A stretch of DNA of 26,533 nt from Chara braunii (taxonomy: Eukaryota > Streptophyta > Charophyceae > Charales > Characeae). The translations under genes and the position numbers were made by a program. The stretch is from contig BFEA01000008.1 in the NCBI GenBank assembly GCA_003427395.1, forward strand, positions 5,997,679 to 6,024,211, read 5' to 3'. Numbering within the stretch: the first letter of the stretch is position 1; every line of letters begins with the position of its first letter. Positions 1 to 9,499 of this stretch are shown here, piece after piece. The notes under the pieces are model-generated. The model ran no database searches. It was not told the origin of the DNA and was given only the letters and a program-made list of their open reading frames with translations.

Positions 1-536
1 CATTCAATGTCGGAATCACAAAGCACACAGTGCGGAGGGCCAGACGGGCCATCAAATGTATAAAGAGGCCCGTGTGTTGTATNTTTTTCTCTGTGACGCC
101 TCACAACATTCAAAGTGAACATGCATAGATGAGTGTAGACGACGGGGAAGGTTCGAGAGAGAGGCAGAAAAGCATAGAGTTAGTTCGAGTCCGGATGCAT
201 CCGAGTATGCGGGCAGAACATCACACCACACAAGGCACAAAATGAAGAAAGCGAGATATTCAATCACGAAACAGGCGCCCCAACAACGGGGATGTTCGTG
301 ATAATTGAAATCCAATGAGAAAGAACAATATTGTCGACGACAAACACGTTGGGGACATGACAAGCTCACCCGGAGATATCCTGGCAGTGACAGTCAGTTC
401 TGCTCTGAACCAAACCGAGAACACCCACCAGTCCCTCACGGAAAAAATGAAAAGGAAGAAATTTCGTCCGGAGAAGAACGAAATGTTCTTCTACGTCAAC
501 CCTTCTACACTACATGATCAACAAAGAGATAGACGC
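1..536. other. No gene recognised; one near-copy of the palindrome
   Basis: I see no convincing coding region. A near-copy of the window-wide palindrome (CGGATGCATCCG core) lies at about 192-203. The minus strand here could hold the last exon of the Ulp1 gene, because that exon ends at a good splice donor (AG then GTAAGC at about 541-535), and a pyrimidine-rich stretch ending in CAG lies near 405-415. The open stretch after that acceptor is short and unrecognised. Confidence 0.4.
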
Positions 537-1286
537 TTACCTACCAACATCGCAAATCGCCAAAGCTAGTCTAGCTCTGATAGAGGAGATGTGTCTATGG
601 GAGAAACCAAAAGGTGGACGTAAACCTCTCGCCAAACTGGAAGCGAACATCAACATGAACACCCCACAACTAGCCCCGTCGTGCTGCCGAGGGACACCTT
701 TCACGCCGACCTCGCGAGCGAAGTGGTCGAAAGTGCGACCATCACCTGCGGCACCTACCACCGTGTTAAAAAATTTAACAGTTTTATCCAGAAGTGCGGA
801 GTAAAAAGAATCTTTGGATGACGAACACGAGAAAGAATCATAGATTTCCAAAACACATCTAGAGAAGTCAATGACCAAAAGGCTCCAGTGTTTGCCGTCC
901 TTGTGCACTGGTGCCAAGACGAGGTCATGAGACAGCAGGTCGACATCTTTAGCCCATATGAGAACAACTGTCGGACCTCGCAGAAGCAGTGAAGAGGCGA
1001 AGGAGTTAAAGGTGTATGTCTTCATGGTAGCGGCAGTCCGGCCGCAGTCGTCCAGTAGCATCGCCATGTAGAAATTGACAACCTCATCGTTGAGTTCCCC
1101 AGATCTATCCACGAGTGCGACGATGTCCTTGACGGATACCTGTAAACTGTGCGACGGCAAACACGCGACGATGATAGAGAGCGACAACCGGGAGCAGATA
1201 ACGTCTTCAAGGACCGCTCTTCCATCTCGAGGAAACCCTGTTCTACAAACACCTGCAGCACACAGCAAGCACAAAGGACGGGGCAC
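537..1286 (-). CDS. Ulp1/SENP-type (C48) cysteine protease, partial exon
   Basis: The predicted product is a Ulp1-like protease of the clan that cleaves SUMO or similar ubiquitin-like tags. Positions are counted from 1286. The substrate-side motif LNDEVVNFYM lies at residues 65-74. The active site is complete: His133 in GKHWSL, Asp150 in EIYDS, oxyanion Gln201 in RQHDGASC and nucleophile Cys207 in SCGVF. The family normally has WLNDE; here the Trp before LNDE is missing, a small deviation. The frame is open across the whole domain, unlike its neighbours. The start is uncertain: a pyrimidine-rich tract ending in CAG near 1254 could be a splice acceptor, so the first codons may be intron. The stop at 537 overlaps a G|GTAAGC-type donor, so more exon may follow. 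Ulp1-like proteases are common passengers in plant DNA transposons; whether this one belongs to the gene upstream is unknown. Confidence 0.82.
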   Translation of the reverse strand: MPRPLCLLCAAGVCRTGFPRDGRAVLEDVICSRLSLSIIVACLPSHSLQVSVKDIVALVDRSGELNDEVVNFYMAMLLDDCGRTAATMKTYTFNSFASSLLLRGPTVVLIWAKDVDLLSHDLVLAPVHKDGKHWSLLVIDFSRCVLEIYDSFSCSSSKDSFYSALLDKTVKFFNTVVGAAGDGRTFDHFAREVGVKGVPRQHDGASCGVFMLMFASSLARGLRPPFGFSHRHISSIRARLALAICDVGR

Positions 1287-1426
1287 TATGAGAAAATGCG
1301 GTCCTAGCGGCCATGGTCCGAGGAACCGCTACTCTGTGGTCCGAAAAGTTCACGCATAACGTCACCCCTACTTCTGGACCTTCTACACACAATTGATTCT
1401 AAACTAGCACTGTCCTTTATATCCCT

Positions 1427-1668
1427 TCAAGCCTCGAGAAGGAATTCCTTGCAGTCTTTTTCGGCAACACCCGCTGCCTCTGCAACGAGTCTTGCGCGGG
1501 AGCCCAATACGGGCACGACTACCCTTCTGGGAGGGCTTCGAGGCTTAGTGTCCCCAGGAAACGCATCAGTGACATTGTGACGACCAGTGCCTCCCGCAAC
1601 CAGGACTGACAACCTGGCGAGGGCAGGCGGCTCCTGCGACATGGGTGTTTGTCCATGAGTTCGTCGAC
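1427..1668 (-). CDS. Last coding exon of the ParB/methyltransferase-like gene (unrecognised tail)
   Basis: Joined to the previous exon through the intron at 1669-1874, this gives about 80 residues: MSQEPPALARLSVLVAGG, then a Pro/Arg stretch (KPRSPPRRVVVPVLGSRAR), then AGVAEKDCKEFLLEA and a TGA at 1427-1429. The tail is not recognised. The stop could be the true end of the gene. Alternatively, splicing could carry on into the Ulp1 exon at 1286; I found no compelling donor before the stop. Confidence 0.4.
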
Positions 1669-1874
1669 CTGTACAAGAAATAGCCACCCAGAGAGTTCAG
1701 CAGGAGATCAACAACACAAGTTCGCAAGGGCAACCAAGCAAACAGCACCTCACGAAGCACATCGTCACAATCCAGTTGGCGGCCGCCTATACACCTCCCC
1801 GAAATCGACGAAGCAAACAACACTTCATGAACGGGCTGACGAGCGCGAAGAAAGCAGAGAAAGTCAGTGCTTAC
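1669..1874 (-). other. Predicted 206-base spliceosomal intron
   Basis: The donor is G|GTAAGC at 1874 and the acceptor is a pyrimidine-rich stretch ending TTGTACAG at 1669. Exon 1 ends one base into a codon and exon 2 supplies the other two bases, so the frame is kept. Both sites are close to consensus, which makes this the best-supported intron in the window. Confidence 0.55.
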
Positions 1875-3699
1875 CAGGCCTAGCTACCACTTCACCAGAG
1901 CCCACCGACGACAGTCCCAGCACGATTGGCACCCCGGCGCTCGTCGACGCGGCGACGACGTGCTTCAAACCCACAGGGAAACTTGACAGGCTCGAGATGT
2001 CGGCGTCGATGACCGTAGACGGTATATTCGTCTCCAGACAAAGAGCGTTGACGTCCACAACATCGACAGGTTGTATTTTCTCCATTGCCATTGTGTCGTA
2101 TTGTGTTGGGATCAATGTCCCATGGATGTCCAACAACACCTCTCCCCCCCTTAACTTCTTGTCCCCGTACGCTGTGTCTTTGTCGTCGTCACTCAAATAG
2201 AGAAATCTATCTCCAAGAGCGCCAGAGGCCTTCTTCAGAACGTCCTCCCCCATCGCCTCGTTGTAAAGTGCGGAGTACAAGGGATCGTCGTATCCCGGCT
2301 GAACTGGTAGCTCCATCCCGTCGTCACTGAGTGTTGGATCAATCCGGTCGTCGACGGAATTGTCCTTGTCCAAAGTCGTCAATACTCGACAACCCTCAAC
2401 GCCTGTCAGTTGAAGTCCTTCGTCCGTGTGCCTCGGATGAATCCGAATCACGGTCGTCTCCAAAGATGCATCAGGGAGGGACATGTTTACAGGGCCCTGG
2501 TTCGGATTCATCCGAGCCCCCGAAGTTTCCAATGACGTCGACATGACCGCTTTCACCGGGGAGTCGCTTATGACTGCTAACTCGGCTCCGAGTGTGTTGG
2601 GCTCTACATTGGAACTGGTCGCCAACTCACCCTCAGTCGGACAGTCCGCCTGCAGCTCCTTGTGGGCTTCCACGCACAGCATTACTGCATCCTGACACCG
2701 ATCGTCTGTCATGGCAGATACGGCTTCCTGGTTCGGATGAATCCGAATTTCGTCGCCAGGGTTTTCGGAAACCCGGACCACCCGTTCGAGTTTTGTAGAC
2801 AACTGTGCTTTCTCGATGGCACGGCCTTCGCGGTTCGGATTAATCCGAACTTCCTTTTGAGGCGAAACGCAACACGGTTCGAGCTTGTCGCTGCCGGACC
2901 CGTGGTGTGTTGTCGTCTCGCTTCCCGGAAGGCACTGAGTTCCGGACAACGACGTCGTCTCCGAGGTTCGGATTGATCCGAGACAATCCACCAACCGTTT
3001 TTGGAGCTGAGCGAAGCATGTTCCATGCTTTGCGACACCCGCCCCGCCAACCGCATCGACAAACTTTGTTTCGCTGGTGGAGCTAATCGCAGGGTCCTGC
3101 TCGCCAGGACGCGTAATACACCCAGGCCTCAAGTCATTCCCCGTCTCCATTGAGGTGCTGCCTGTTACCGCCAGAACCCCACCGTCCTCGTCGCAGTCGA
3201 CATCGGACCCCTGCCCGTCTCTTCTGTGATGCTTCGTCTTCTCTCCGCTGCGAGGCTTTTTCTTCTCCCAGCTGCCCTTCTTCCCCTCTCTGCCGCCTGC
3301 GTGCCCCGGAGACCGCTGTTTCGTCGAACGCTGTTCACTTCCACCTCCGGTACGTCGTTGCCCGCCGCCTTCACCATCCCCGTCGCCGTCCTTTCCGTGA
3401 GACTTGCGCTTCACAACTCCTGCCGTTGGGTCGACCTCAGGCAACTCCCAACTCACTTGCTTAATTGACGGGCTTGACGGAAGGGCATAGAACGCGGAGG
3501 ACACTTCCAGCCATTTATTTGACTGCAATAACTCGAACAGCGTGTCCCCGTATTCGCGAAGAGCAGGGTCGTCCTTACTTCGACGATTGACCTCACTTAA
3601 TCTCTCCAACACCTCATCGTAGGTGCGAGATTCGAATGTCTCGAGGTCCCAACAATCGTCATATATCCACCCTCCACTTACGTCCCTCACAGCCACTAC
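1875..3699 (-). CDS. Disordered C-terminal region with five in-frame palindromes
   Basis: About 600 codons are open after the TGA at 3700. The first 80 residues are structured (LETFESRTYDEVLERLSE, LFELLQSNKWLEVSSAFYAL). The rest is Lys/Glu/Gly/Ser-rich and looks disordered. Five copies of TCGGATNNATCCGA lie in this frame at about 2433, 2502, 2733, 2835 and 2968. Four are read as Arg-(Ile/Met)-(Asn/His)-Pro and one as Gly-Ser-Ile-Arg. The exon ends at G|GTAAGC (donor at 1874-1869); the intron runs to a TTTCTTGTACAG acceptor at 1669, and the phase is preserved. No catalytic domain is recognised here. Confidence 0.5.
2433..2981. repeat. Palindrome cluster inside an exon (5 exact copies)
   Basis: Exact copies of TCGGATNNATCCGA start at about 2433 (centre GA), 2502 (TC), 2733 (GA), 2835 (TA) and 2968 (TG). 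Spacings are 69, 231, 102 and 133 bases, and the sequence between copies is not repeated. These copies therefore did not arise by local tandem duplication. Confidence 0.9.
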
Positions 3700-4521
3700 T
3701 CATTCGCCGTCGAGAAGGACTGGCTGGAAATGGTCTCGGTGCCACACAATATCATGGCCCCAATCTTCGGTTGTGGAGAAGGTGTGTTTGTCGCCCATGT
3801 GGAAAGGAGTCGCAGAAGCCTTGAGATGCGGATGGTCCGGAGGAACTGGATGGCCGGGTCGAAGACGTTCGGGCTGCGGCGTGAGACGAATAGGCTTCCC
3901 TGACGAACTCCTCGGACGGGACAAACCACCCCTCTTGACAGACGCTGAGGAGGACACGGGCGTGGGACCGCCCGAGGTAGGTGTAGCGAGAGGTGTCCCC
4001 GGTTTGCATACTGATGGCGACTCAGAAACTTGGGCGTTGAAGATGGCCAATTGCCCGTCCAAATCGAAGACGTCATCCTCAACGCTCTCCTCCTGCTCAA
4101 TCTCAATATTGAAGTCGTCCTCCTCACCGAATGCCAGCTTGTACTTATCCAAAGTGAAGTTGGCCGGATCGACAACATCCTCGTTAAAAAAGACATATTC
4201 CAACCTCTTAATGAAGCTCACAGCGCCGACAAGACTAGCTCCGTGGTAGCCCTGGAGGACCGCAATGGCGACTCCCTTCCGCACCACGTACTGCGGGTCA
4301 AATCTCAACCTTGGTTGTTCACCGTAAAGGAAGGAGTAGACCTGGCGCCTTTTCTTCGGAGTCAACTTGAAGAACATGTCCTTGTTCGGGTCATAAACGG
4401 GCTCGACCACGACATGGTGGAAATCGCATGGGTAAGCCTTGGACGACACTTCATGGGTGACATACTGCACGGTNTATTCGAGCTGCGTTGTGTCCCCATC
4501 CACGGCCAAGACGTGCCTTCC
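3700..4521 (-). pseudogene. Second half of the methyltransferase-like domain plus acidic tail, ends at in-frame TGA
   Basis: This segment is in a different frame from the preceding one; the join is at about 4521. It opens with GRHVLAVDGDTTQLE and continues as a well-structured stretch (HEVSSKAYPCDFHHVVVEP, KKRRQVYSFLYGEQPRLRF, AIAVLQGYHGASLVGAVSF). It then passes into an acidic tract (EEDDFNIEIEQEE) and a proline/serine-rich tail. A TGA at 3700-3702 follows HFQPVLLDGE. The same frame continues as VVAVRDVSGGWIYDDCWDLE, and a Trp codon changed by one base (TGG to TGA) would explain the stop. One N lies near 4473. Confidence 0.45.
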
Positions 4522-5381
4522 TGCTGAAGCAGACTCCACACCACCTGCGCGTGCGGCTTGCCCAAGAACAACACGGCATCCGCCACACCACAGAAGAAAA
4601 GAAGCTGATTGCATAACTGATTCGGATTCCGCTCGCCGTCCTTGTACAGAGCCCCCCCCTGGGTGAGGTTTCCGATGTCCGCGAAAGTCAAGGACTTGAA
4701 AGTCTTCTCCTCCACATCCGTGGGTGTCACTCTTTGTTAAACTTTCCTCCAGAGAGCGACGGCGTCGTCTTCAGCAACAGCTCCCTCGTACACCGGGTGA
4801 GTCAGTAGCCGAGGATCCTCGCCTTTGAAAAGGATGTGCATCACATCCGGCTCCTCCCAGACGCTGTTTCCGAACTGATGCGTCTTCTTCGATGCCGTCT
4901 TCCGAACCCACTTCCCCGTGTAGCATCGGGTAGCCCCAAGCGCAGACAAACATGTCATGAAGGAGAGGTTCCACAGGCAGGGGACGAATACCACCAATGT
5001 CCAGTAGTCCTGAAAAACGAGGCCCAGCAACTCACTCAGAGACGCGAATGCCCCAAAGTCCAATTGCGCACGGTCCACAGTACTGCATAAGTCGAGCACT
5101 CAAGTGTGGGAGCAGAGCTGATGCCCTAGTTTTCCCAGCGCCACCTTATGATCTATGGCACTCAATGGGTCGACGTTAAACTGGGCCAGCTTCGTCAAGG
5201 CGCTTGTCCTTGTCCACATAATGTTGATGCATTCATCAACGCCCCGAGTTTTTTTTTTGCGTTTGGCGCGATCTCCAGTGATCACCGAAAGGACGACACA
5301 CTTCCACTCCGCCGGGAAATGCTGGTCATTGACGAGGGCCGCCGTTCTCTTGATGTTGTTGTCGTGTTGACACCCGAGAAA
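4522..5381 (-). pseudogene. Degenerate permuted DNA-methyltransferase-like domain
   Basis: The order of elements resembles a circularly permuted N6/N4 DNA methyltransferase. VLDLCST (about 5076-5099) sits where a DPPW/DPPY catalytic strand would be. YWTLVVFVP (about 4980-5006), then ALGATRCYTGKWVRK and FGNSVWEEPDVMHILFKG (4821-4871), match the strands and the amide-rich end of the catalytic half. DAVLFLGKPHAQVVWSLLQQ (4521-4580), continuing into GRHVLAVDGDTTQLE, matches the SAM-binding half, but LGKPHAQ replaces the usual FxGSGT loop. Both the DPPW motif and the SAM loop are lost, so it is unlikely to methylate DNA. In-frame stops lie at 5100 (TGA) and 4737 (TAA), and the frame shifts by one base near 4521. 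Confidence 0.42.
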
Positions 5382-6602
5382 CTAAGGGCACTTGTTGACG
5401 TATGTGGTGTCCGTGAAAAATTTCCTGCTCTCGTTCCAAAGCTTGTCGTCGAGACCTCTGTCCTTGAACTCTTCGAACAGTTGCTTCTTGGACCTGAAGA
5501 ACGTGGAGTTGGCATTCCACTNCCGCTTATCCATTTCCTCGTACTCNAACNCNACGTAGTGCCACAGCCTCAGCANAATCCGGTCCATTTTTATTATGTC
5601 GACCATCTCCTTGATACTGAACTTCCCCTGCTCGGCCAACTTCTTGCTACTCGTTTGAACCCACACGACGTTAAGGTTCAAGACGCCGTTCAACAGCCTT
5701 TTCTTCTCGCGGTCCGTCAAGTCCACCAATTCCTTCCAGCAGTGGACATCCGGCTCCGGAACTTGGACGTAGAAAGTTTTCTCCTTCGCGCCTTTCTTTG
5801 GCTTCCCCTTGCCCTTTTTCAACAACGGGTTGTCCACCTTCACGTACCAGACGTGTTTCTTCAGCCCCTGGCTGTCAGTCACAGTGGAGAGTCCGTGCTT
5901 GGCCACCTCCTCATGGGTGGGCGGCTTTTCAGTCCAACGCCGGTCGTCGGAAGCAAGGAGTTTCCCTTTCGACCACTCCTCATAGAACTTCAACCCCAAA
6001 GAGAAGACGGAGTCATCTGCCATGGCCAGCGGGAGGTAGTATCGAAGTTTTTCAGNCCATTCCTTTCTTTTCTTTGCTTCCGTTGACANGTTCCAGATAG
6101 GCGTGTACGNCNTCTTCTTCATTGCCAACGCCATGAACCGCACCCACTTTCGCACCTCGTCCTGTTTCTTCGAGGCATTGTCGAGCACCACACGCGGTTT
6201 GCCCTTAATTTTCCAGATATTGCGAATATCCCGCATAGACAAAACCTGCAAGCGCGGTGGATTCTTCTTGTTTTTCATGTTGTCTTCGCAGCTGACATGG
6301 GCGTAGCCGTCTAACTCGTCGTCAGGGAAGTAGATCGGTCTGAACGGCCATTTACAGAAGTTGTAGTAATCAAAGATGGGATGGTCTTTCACCATCATCA
6401 CCGCCCTCGCGTTATGATGTCCACACACAGGATAATACCAGTATTTCTCCGGGTGTGAGCTGTCGAAGTCAGCAGGCAGAATGCTTACAGCAGGCTCGCC
6501 GCTCTCTGGAGGCGCGACGATCAGAGCGAGAACGAAAATGGGCTTCGTGTATCTCATGTCTTTGCGTTCGTAGCAGTCGATCATAGCCGATGCGATGCAC
6601 CC
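5382..6602 (-). pseudogene. ParB-like domain followed by linker, ends at in-frame TAG
   Basis: This part looks like the N-terminal domain of ParB-type proteins. YPVCGHHNARAVMM (GHHNARA at about 6402-6422) resembles the ParB box GEHRxRA. About 40 residues later, CEDNMKN (about 6270-6290) sits where ParB has its ENLQR box, with PFRPIYFPDDELDGYAH between them. It is followed by SMRDIRNIWKIKGKPRVVL and a lysine-rich region of about 200 residues. Single Ns at 5522-5576 and 6056-6112 blur some codons. A TAG at 5382-5384 (VNKCP then FLGCQHD) interrupts the frame; sequence continues in frame afterwards, and Trp is a plausible original residue. The ParB assignment is inferred from motif order, not from a profile search. 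Confidence 0.45.
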
Positions 6603-7563
6603 CTGTCTGCATCTCGAGGAAGAACGCATTGTCGAGGTTAAAGGCGTTGAGGTTAATCTCCACGTCGTCATCCCCCTCCCCCCTGTCGCCCTCGTCTGCT
6701 TTCTTCCCCCTCGATGATTTCGACCGTTTCCCGGAAGACTCACCGGTTCTTCGCTGTGTCGACGAGTCTTTTGGCGTTCCATCCCTACCTTCAACCCTTT
6801 TCCTCTTCTCAACGAAACCGCCCTCTCGTGTTGTTGGCGTTCGAGCACTCCCTCCTACCTTTCTCTGCCTTTTCAGAGCACCTAGTCCCTCTCGCTCTTC
6901 CTCATCCGGAAAGTTGCGCTTGCCTCCCGACTGAGTCTTTTCAGCCGATCTCTCACGGAACAGCCCCTGCTCGGACACCTCCTCCTCACCGGCGACGTTC
7001 CCACTTGCTTCTCGTTCCTGGCTCAACCCAGTCTGCGGTTGCGCCGGAGCTGGTCGGGCCCGGCGAGTCGTCTCATCTGACCCACACACCTCTCGAACCT
7101 GCGGACCACCTGCTCGATCNCCAGGCGAAACCTCGGCCACCTGCATGCCACGAACGAACGAACCGATCCTTTCGACCAGACCACGAGGAGCCGTTGATTC
7201 TGATTCCTGTCGCAACCGTTCGCCATCGCCGCCTCCATGTGGCGTGGACTCCCCAAGCAAACCGTGGCGGCGAGATACATGCAAGCCCGGTTTCAAAGGA
7301 GCACGAGGATGGTCGTCCTCCGAGTCGTCTGACATGCCCACCTCTTGATCAGGAGGCGTAGCTGGCAGGCCACCTTGACCTCCCATCCCCCCTTCAGAGC
7401 ACTCTCCTCCCGCAAACCCAATAAGACCACTGATCGATGTTCCAGGTCCGACGTCCACGGTACTGACAGAGGTACCAGATTTCGCCCAGACCTCGAGGAA
7501 GTCTGTGACGTGAACGGCCTCGTCGTGCCCCGGCGCTAGCGGGACGAAGTGAGGCAAAGACAT
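6603..7563 (-). CDS. Charged low-complexity linker segment
   Basis: A long open stretch rich in Glu, Arg, Gly, Ser and Lys begins with MSLPHFVPLAPGHDEAVH. It includes basic clusters such as KRQRK and KRSKSSRGKK that could act as nuclear-localisation signals. It ends in VEINLNAFNLDNAFFLEMQTG, where order returns. The frame breaks at about 6602: removing one G from a four-G run joins it to GCIASAMIDCYERKDMRYTKP of the next segment. It looks like a disordered linker between the N-terminal part and the ParB-like domain. No function can be named from the sequence. Confidence 0.45.
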
Positions 7564-7575
7564 CGCACGACGGCC

Positions 7576-7977
7576 TTACCCGCCGAACATCCTCCCGGCA
7601 ACCTTGCATCCCTTTGCGATGCCGTCGACAGAACCATCACTTCTGTAATGCTTCTTCAACGTAAACTTGAAATTGTATTCGCCATCGTCGACCCACTGGA
7701 CGATGGACCCTGCGAGACGCGTTCTGTCGGTGCGAACGGCGACGAACAAGAGCGGCCCGCACGGTGGTTGCAAAGGGTCGGAGCCGTCCTGGCTCGCCCA
7801 GTCCAAATACCAGACACGTTTGCTGTAGTCGCACCACAACTTTTGAGCACGTCGTTCTTCCTCCCCACCTCCAACTCCCCGACTCGTTTCCCTTGCCGGC
7901 GACGATGTCGTCCCTCGACGCTCCTCTCCATGCGGGGCGGAACCACCAGCGGAGCGGCCTCGTCCGTGTGAAGCCAT
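7576..7977 (-). CDS. N-terminal segment of the ParB/methyltransferase-like gene
   Basis: The segment starts at the ATG at 7977 (MASHGRGR), chosen because a low-complexity Gly/Arg-rich N-terminus begins there. About 40 residues of charged, Gly/Arg-rich sequence lead to a compact part with WCDYSKRVWYLDW, then NFKFTLKKHYRSDGSVDG and GCKVAGRMFGG. The product is not assigned a function. The frame ends at TAA (7576-7578), but that TAA lies inside G|GTAAGG, a good splice donor on the minus strand, and the next segment is in the same frame. Either the stop is a lesion or an intron begins here; I could not choose an acceptor. Confidence 0.45.
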   Translation of the reverse strand: MASHGRGRSAGGSAPHGEERRGTTSSPARETSRGVGGGEEERRAQKLWCDYSKRVWYLDWASQDGSDPLQPPCGPLLFVAVRTDRTRLAGSIVQWVDDGEYNFKFTLKKHYRSDGSVDGIAKGCKVAGRMFGG

Positions 7978-8228
7978 TCCCTGAAACACACGGAGGAAAT
8001 GAACCCACATTCACTCAGAACAGTCAGCACGTCCTAACATCGACGACGACCCACGGCACGTATTCTGTCATCGTTCACCCGGACTCCAAAAAAACGAAGT
8101 TCAGTCATAGTTAGACGACAGTGGTCCACAAGCCTGCACGTTTCGGATAAAACCGAGGCATCATGAGGCATCCTCATCACACTGCCCTTAAGAGAATGCA
8201 TGGTCTAAAACGAAGACCGCGGAATAGA
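7978..8228. other. Region upstream of the minus-strand gene, nothing recognised
   Basis: This is the stretch 5' of the ATG at 7977. It should hold the promoter and 5' leader of the ParB/methyltransferase-like gene. I see no clear TATA element or other recognisable site in it. Confidence 0.3.
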
Positions 8229-9469
8229 TCGGATACATCCGAAGCAGGCGCAGTCGAAAAACCGATGTCGCATAGGCACCTGCACCGGGAAAAGCAACAC
8301 CTCGCAAGAAGACGAATACGTGGTCATCTGAAGTCGACAAGTGGATTGTAAGGTCCGCCATTGTAGTTCGGATGAATCCGAGCTCCAAAGCGGTGTGGAC
8401 CACCCCCTTTCGGCCCGTACGAAACCGAACTCGAGTTTTCTTGTCCTTCTGAGTCGGTAACGGTTGTGACTCGGATGCATCCGAATTCGAACAGCGAGGT
8501 CCAGAGACGGTCGTCCACAAGAGGTCATCTACAACACGTGTTTTCGTCACCGACCTGTGAGCACTGGGTTAAGCCTATCCTGCCGGAGGTTCGGTTCGGT
8601 TGAACCTGAACCTTGCAAATGTGGCTCGGATTAATCCGAGACGGGGACCGGCGGATGGACCCCACGTTCTGTTAACGCCCATCCAGCCATCCAAGCTTCC
8701 GTTATTCCCCAGCCGTCGTCCGGTCCAACCAAATTTCGCACGATGTGTCTTCGTCCTTGAGTATTTAAGACGTATGTGGCTCAGATTTATCCGATTTCGA
8801 AAGAGGCTGTCCCGATACGTGCGACCACGACAGGCTGCGCCGACACCGTGTGCTTTCGACGTACAAGTTTATCAGACCGTGCGACGTCGTCAATACCCTC
8901 TGCGCATGTGGTAAATCCGCAAATACCACCGGTGTGGTTTGGATTAATCCGATTTCGCCGAGGCGCTTCGCTTTGTTGTCGCCCCACCACACACCGGACC
9001 TCCCCGCGATTGCCGTAGTGTGTCATTATAATCTGTGCATCATCACGGGGGATATCGTCGTCGTCGTGAGTTTTAGTTGGTTGTTGCTCGCCCAATCCAC
9101 GAGGCATCGTTGACCCTCGTCATCAGACTGGCCTTTGTAGAGCAAATGGCCGAAGACGAAGACAGCGTTGTAGTTCGGACACATCCGAACTTGGCAGAGT
9201 CGAAAGACCGACGTTGTGACTCGGATGCATCCGAATTAGGCCGACCACAAGAGGAGGACATCGGCACGGCGTGTTTTCCTCAATGACCTGTGAGCAGAGG
9301 GTGGACCCTATCCTGTCGGAGGTGTGGTTTGGATTAATCCGAGACGGAACGGTCTTTTGGCAGCGTGTGATTTCGTCGTTCACGTTTATCGGAACGTGCA
9401 GCGTTGTAAATACCGTCTGAGCATGTGACAAATCCGAATTTGCCGCCAGTGTGGTTCGGATTAATCCGA
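8229..9469. repeat. Diverged duplication carrying 6 exact and 4 near palindromes
   Basis: Exact copies of the palindrome start at about 8229, 8368, 8471, 8626, 9221 and 9456. Near copies lie at about 8781, 8939, 9175 and 9329. Sequence around 8368-9110 is repeated in diverged form around 9175-9560: the tract after 8471 matches that after 9221 (both include CCACAAGAGG and GACCTGTGAGCA), and GTGAGTTTTAGT occurs at about 9066 and 9505. The spacing between matched points falls from about 750 to 440 bases, so deletions have occurred. A third partial copy (CAATACCCT) lies near 9640. No gene is supported. Confidence 0.65.
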
Positions 9470-9499
9470 ACTTCGCCGAGGTGCCTCGGTTAGTGGTCG

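Larger units (their letters stand above)
1427..7977 (-). pseudogene. Broken ParB-like / degenerate methyltransferase-like multi-domain gene (whole locus)
   Basis: One continuous protein can be followed from about 7977 to 1427 on the minus strand, but the reading frame is broken. There are in-frame stops at 5382 (TAG), 5100 (TAA/TGA class, here TGA), 4737 (TAA) and 3700 (TGA). One-base frame changes lie at about 6602 (a run of four G on the coding strand where three would keep frame) and about 4521. A further TAA at 7576 overlaps a possible splice donor. Protein-like sequence resumes in the same frame after each stop, so these are lesions and not gene ends. I remember closely similar proteins as an abundant hypothetical family of Chara braunii, which suggests a multicopy, perhaps mobile, gene. 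Some lesions may be assembly errors, since single Ns occur inside the gene. Confidence 0.6.

Noticed and set aside
5148-6086. A 312-codon plus-strand frame opposite the ParB-like gene
   Set aside because: It is antisense to a protein with recognisable motif order; its Leu/Val/Pro-rich composition mirrors the Lys/Glu-rich sense strand.
8188-9431. Short frames repeating SDASE or RMHP peptides
   Set aside because: The peptides are translations of the palindrome in non-coding duplicated DNA.
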